Assembly (NCBI RefSeq): GCF_052857255.1
Contig: NC_135500.1
Coordinates: 45,262,772 to 45,326,771 of the forward strand
Reading direction: 5' to 3'
DNA: 64,000 bases
Origin: Amblyomma americanum
Taxonomy: Eukaryota; Arthropoda; Arachnida; Ixodida; Ixodidae
Position 1 is the first letter of the stretch. The number at the start of each line of letters is the position of its first letter. The notes beneath the pieces were generated by a model. The model ran no database searches. It had not been told where the DNA came from and was given only the letters and a program-made list of their open reading frames with translations. Made by a program: the position numbers and the translations under genes. Below are positions 62,842 to 64,000 of this stretch, in pieces.

Positions 62842-64000
62842 AACTTATGAGCGAAAAAGTTTTGACGCGTATCACACGGACACTTGTAAAACCGATGTGT
62901 TCGGATTTAGCTAGTTTCGGTCTAAAACAGCTTGTTTCGTTGTTTTAAGAACGAATACATGCTTTTCGCGCAGTTATGAGAGAAAACGTTTTGACGCCTA
63001 TCACACGGACACTTGCAAAACCGATGTTTTTGGATCAAGCCCGTTTTTGTCTAAGACAGCTCTTTTCGTTGTATGAAGCACGAATACAAGCTTTTCGCGC
63101 CGTTATAAGAGAAAACGTTTGACGCGTATTACACGGGCACTTGTAAAACCGATCTGTTCAGATCTAGCTTGTTTTGGTATAAAACAGCTTGTTTCTTTGT
63201 ATTAGGCACGAATACATGCTTTTCGCGCAGGTATGAAAGAAAACGTTTTGAGGCCTATCACACAGACACTTGCAAAACCGATGTTTTGATCTAGCTCCTT
63301 TCGGTATAAAACAGCTTGTCTCGTTTTAAGCAAGAATACATGCTTTTCGCGAAGTTATGAGAGAAAAAATTTTGACGCGTATCACACGGACACTTGTAAA
63401 ACCGATGTGTTCAGATCTAGCTCGTTTTGGTATAAAACAGCTTGTTTCTTTGTATTAGGCACGAATACTTGCTTTTCGCGCAGGTATGAAAGAAAAAGTT
63501 TGACGCCTATCACACGGACACTTGCAAAACCGATGTTTAGATCTAGCTCGTTTCGGTATAAAACAGCTTGTCTCGTTTTAAGCAAGAATACATGCTTTTC
63601 GCAAAGTTATGAGAGAAAAAAATTTGACGCGTATCACACGGACACTTGTAAAACCGATGTGTTCATATCTAGCTCGTTTTGGTCTAAAACAGCTTGTTTC
63701 GTTGTATTAAGCACGAATACATGCTTTTCGCGAGCTTATGAGAGAAAAAGTTTTGACGCGTATCACCCGGACACTAGTAAAACTGATGTGTTCAGATTTA
63801 GCTCGTTTCGGTCTAAAACAGCTTGTTTCGTTGTTTTAAGAACGATTACATGCTTTTCGCGCAGTTATGAGAGAAAACGTTTTGACGGCTATCACACGGA
63901 CACTTGTAAAACCGATGTGTTCAGATCAAACCCGTTTCGGTCTAAAACAGCTTGTTTCATTGTATTAAGCAAGAATACATGTTTTCGCGCAGTTATAAGA
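62842..64000 (+). repeat. Right diverged segment, partial copy 3, runs off the window
   Basis: Matches 57,621 onwards at offset 5,221 (GGATCAAGCC at 57,811 and 63,032; GTTTTGATCTAGC at about 58,062 and 63,283). After about 63,600 it changes to the order of alpha (GTGTTCATATC, CACCCGGACAC, ACGGCTATC, GATCAAACCCG), as at 3,370-3,700. Private changes include ATACTTGCTTTTCG near 63,466 and TCTAAGACAGC near 63,050. The array continues beyond 64,000. Confidence 0.65.

Larger units (their letters stand above)
1..64000 (+). repeat. Satellite DNA array, ~129-bp monomer, head-to-tail
   Basis: The entire window is one tandem array of a ~129-bp monomer, about 500 copies, all in the same orientation. Every monomer can be recognised by the ordered landmarks GACGCGTATCACACGGACAC, CTTGTAAAACC, TAAAACAGCTTG, CACGAATACATG and CTTTTCGCG. 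Length variants recur: 129 bp (main), 128 bp (one base lost in ACATGTTTTCGCG or in AAAACGTTTGACG), 124 bp (GATGTTTAGATC plus CTCGTTTTAAGCAAG), ~133 bp (GTTCATAACTTCAG insertion) and ~114-118 bp (15-bp deletion). No unique DNA, mobile element, RNA gene or inverted segment interrupts it, and it runs off both ends of the window. A eukaryotic heterochromatic, possibly centromeric or pericentromeric, location is the usual setting for such arrays; this is inference. I do not recognise the satellite family by name. Confidence 0.98.

Noticed and set aside
1..64000. CRISPR array
   Set aside because: The repeats are contiguous 129-bp units without unique spacers, no cas genes are present, and the scale and variation are those of satellite DNA.
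1..64000. CENP-B box in the monomer (TTCG....A pattern in TTTCGTTGTATTAAGCACG)
   Set aside because: The first half matches TTCGNNNNANN, but the required CGGG is AAGC or similar, so the core is incomplete in every monomer I checked.
1..64000. Transposable element or LTR/TIR structure
   Set aside because: No terminal repeats, target-site duplications, reverse transcriptase or transposase motifs. All order is explained by tandem duplication of monomers.
1..64000. Bacterial promoters, ribosome binding sites and terminators
   Set aside because: Purine-rich GAGAAAAAG followed by ATG-like triplets and short dyads recur in every monomer by repetition, without associated genes. The organisation is eukaryotic.
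1..64000. tRNA, rRNA or telomeric repeats
   Set aside because: No cloverleaf-like set of conserved boxes, no rRNA landmarks and no TTAGG/TTAGGG-type short tandem runs were seen.

Overview
The whole window (1-64,000) is one uninterrupted satellite DNA array. A ~129-bp monomer is repeated head-to-tail, always in the same orientation, about 500 times (average ~127-128 bp). I see no gene, RNA gene, transposable element, inversion or unique sequence. Both window edges fall inside the array, so its true ends are not visible. Open frames of up to ~240 codons exist on both strands. They arise because the main monomer length is 129 = 3 x 43 and the consensus has no stop in one frame, and I do not regard them as genes.

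This organisation points to a eukaryotic chromosome, most likely pericentromeric, centromeric or other constitutive heterochromatin. The species cannot be identified from sequence alone. The monomer is about 40% GC, yet CpG is about 1.9 times its expected count by hand count on a reference monomer. That argues against a heavily CpG-methylated, deaminating genome and leans towards an invertebrate, or some fungi or protists. This is a lean, not an identification.

The interest is in the layering. There is no single fixed higher-order repeat (HOR). The array is built from tandem segmental duplications nested inside one another. From left to right:
- 1-3,091: diverged flank with a ~639-bp five-monomer local duplication.
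- 3,092-9,445: an alpha-beta-alpha-beta-beta block (alpha 1,158 bp/9 monomers, beta 1,410 bp/11 monomers; alpha+beta period 2,568).
- 9,446-10,699: a mosaic with deletions.
- 10,700-16,553 and 16,554-~22,027: two copies of a 5.85-kb unit that differ by indels of 1, 2 and 6 whole monomers.
- 22,028-23,804: alpha/beta-derived bridge.
- 23,805-26,215: a 2,411-bp, 19-monomer unit.
- 26,216-37,738: 2.3 copies of a 4,964-bp, 39-monomer unit, each full copy carrying an internal ~1.53-kb duplication.
- 37,739-43,542: a 2,292-bp duplication with a 384-bp, three-monomer duplication inside its second copy.
- 43,543-53,484: a 9,942-bp copy of the preceding array that has lost one 1.53-kb unit.
- 53,485-57,480: continuation of the source array.
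- 57,481-64,000: diverged right flank with ~2.8-2.9-kb periodicity, sharing old variants with the left flank.

Copy boundaries are accurate only to tens of bases, because neighbouring monomers are similar. All period lengths were read from positions of matching private variants, not from a computed alignment. Function (centromere, heterochromatin, transcription) is inference.
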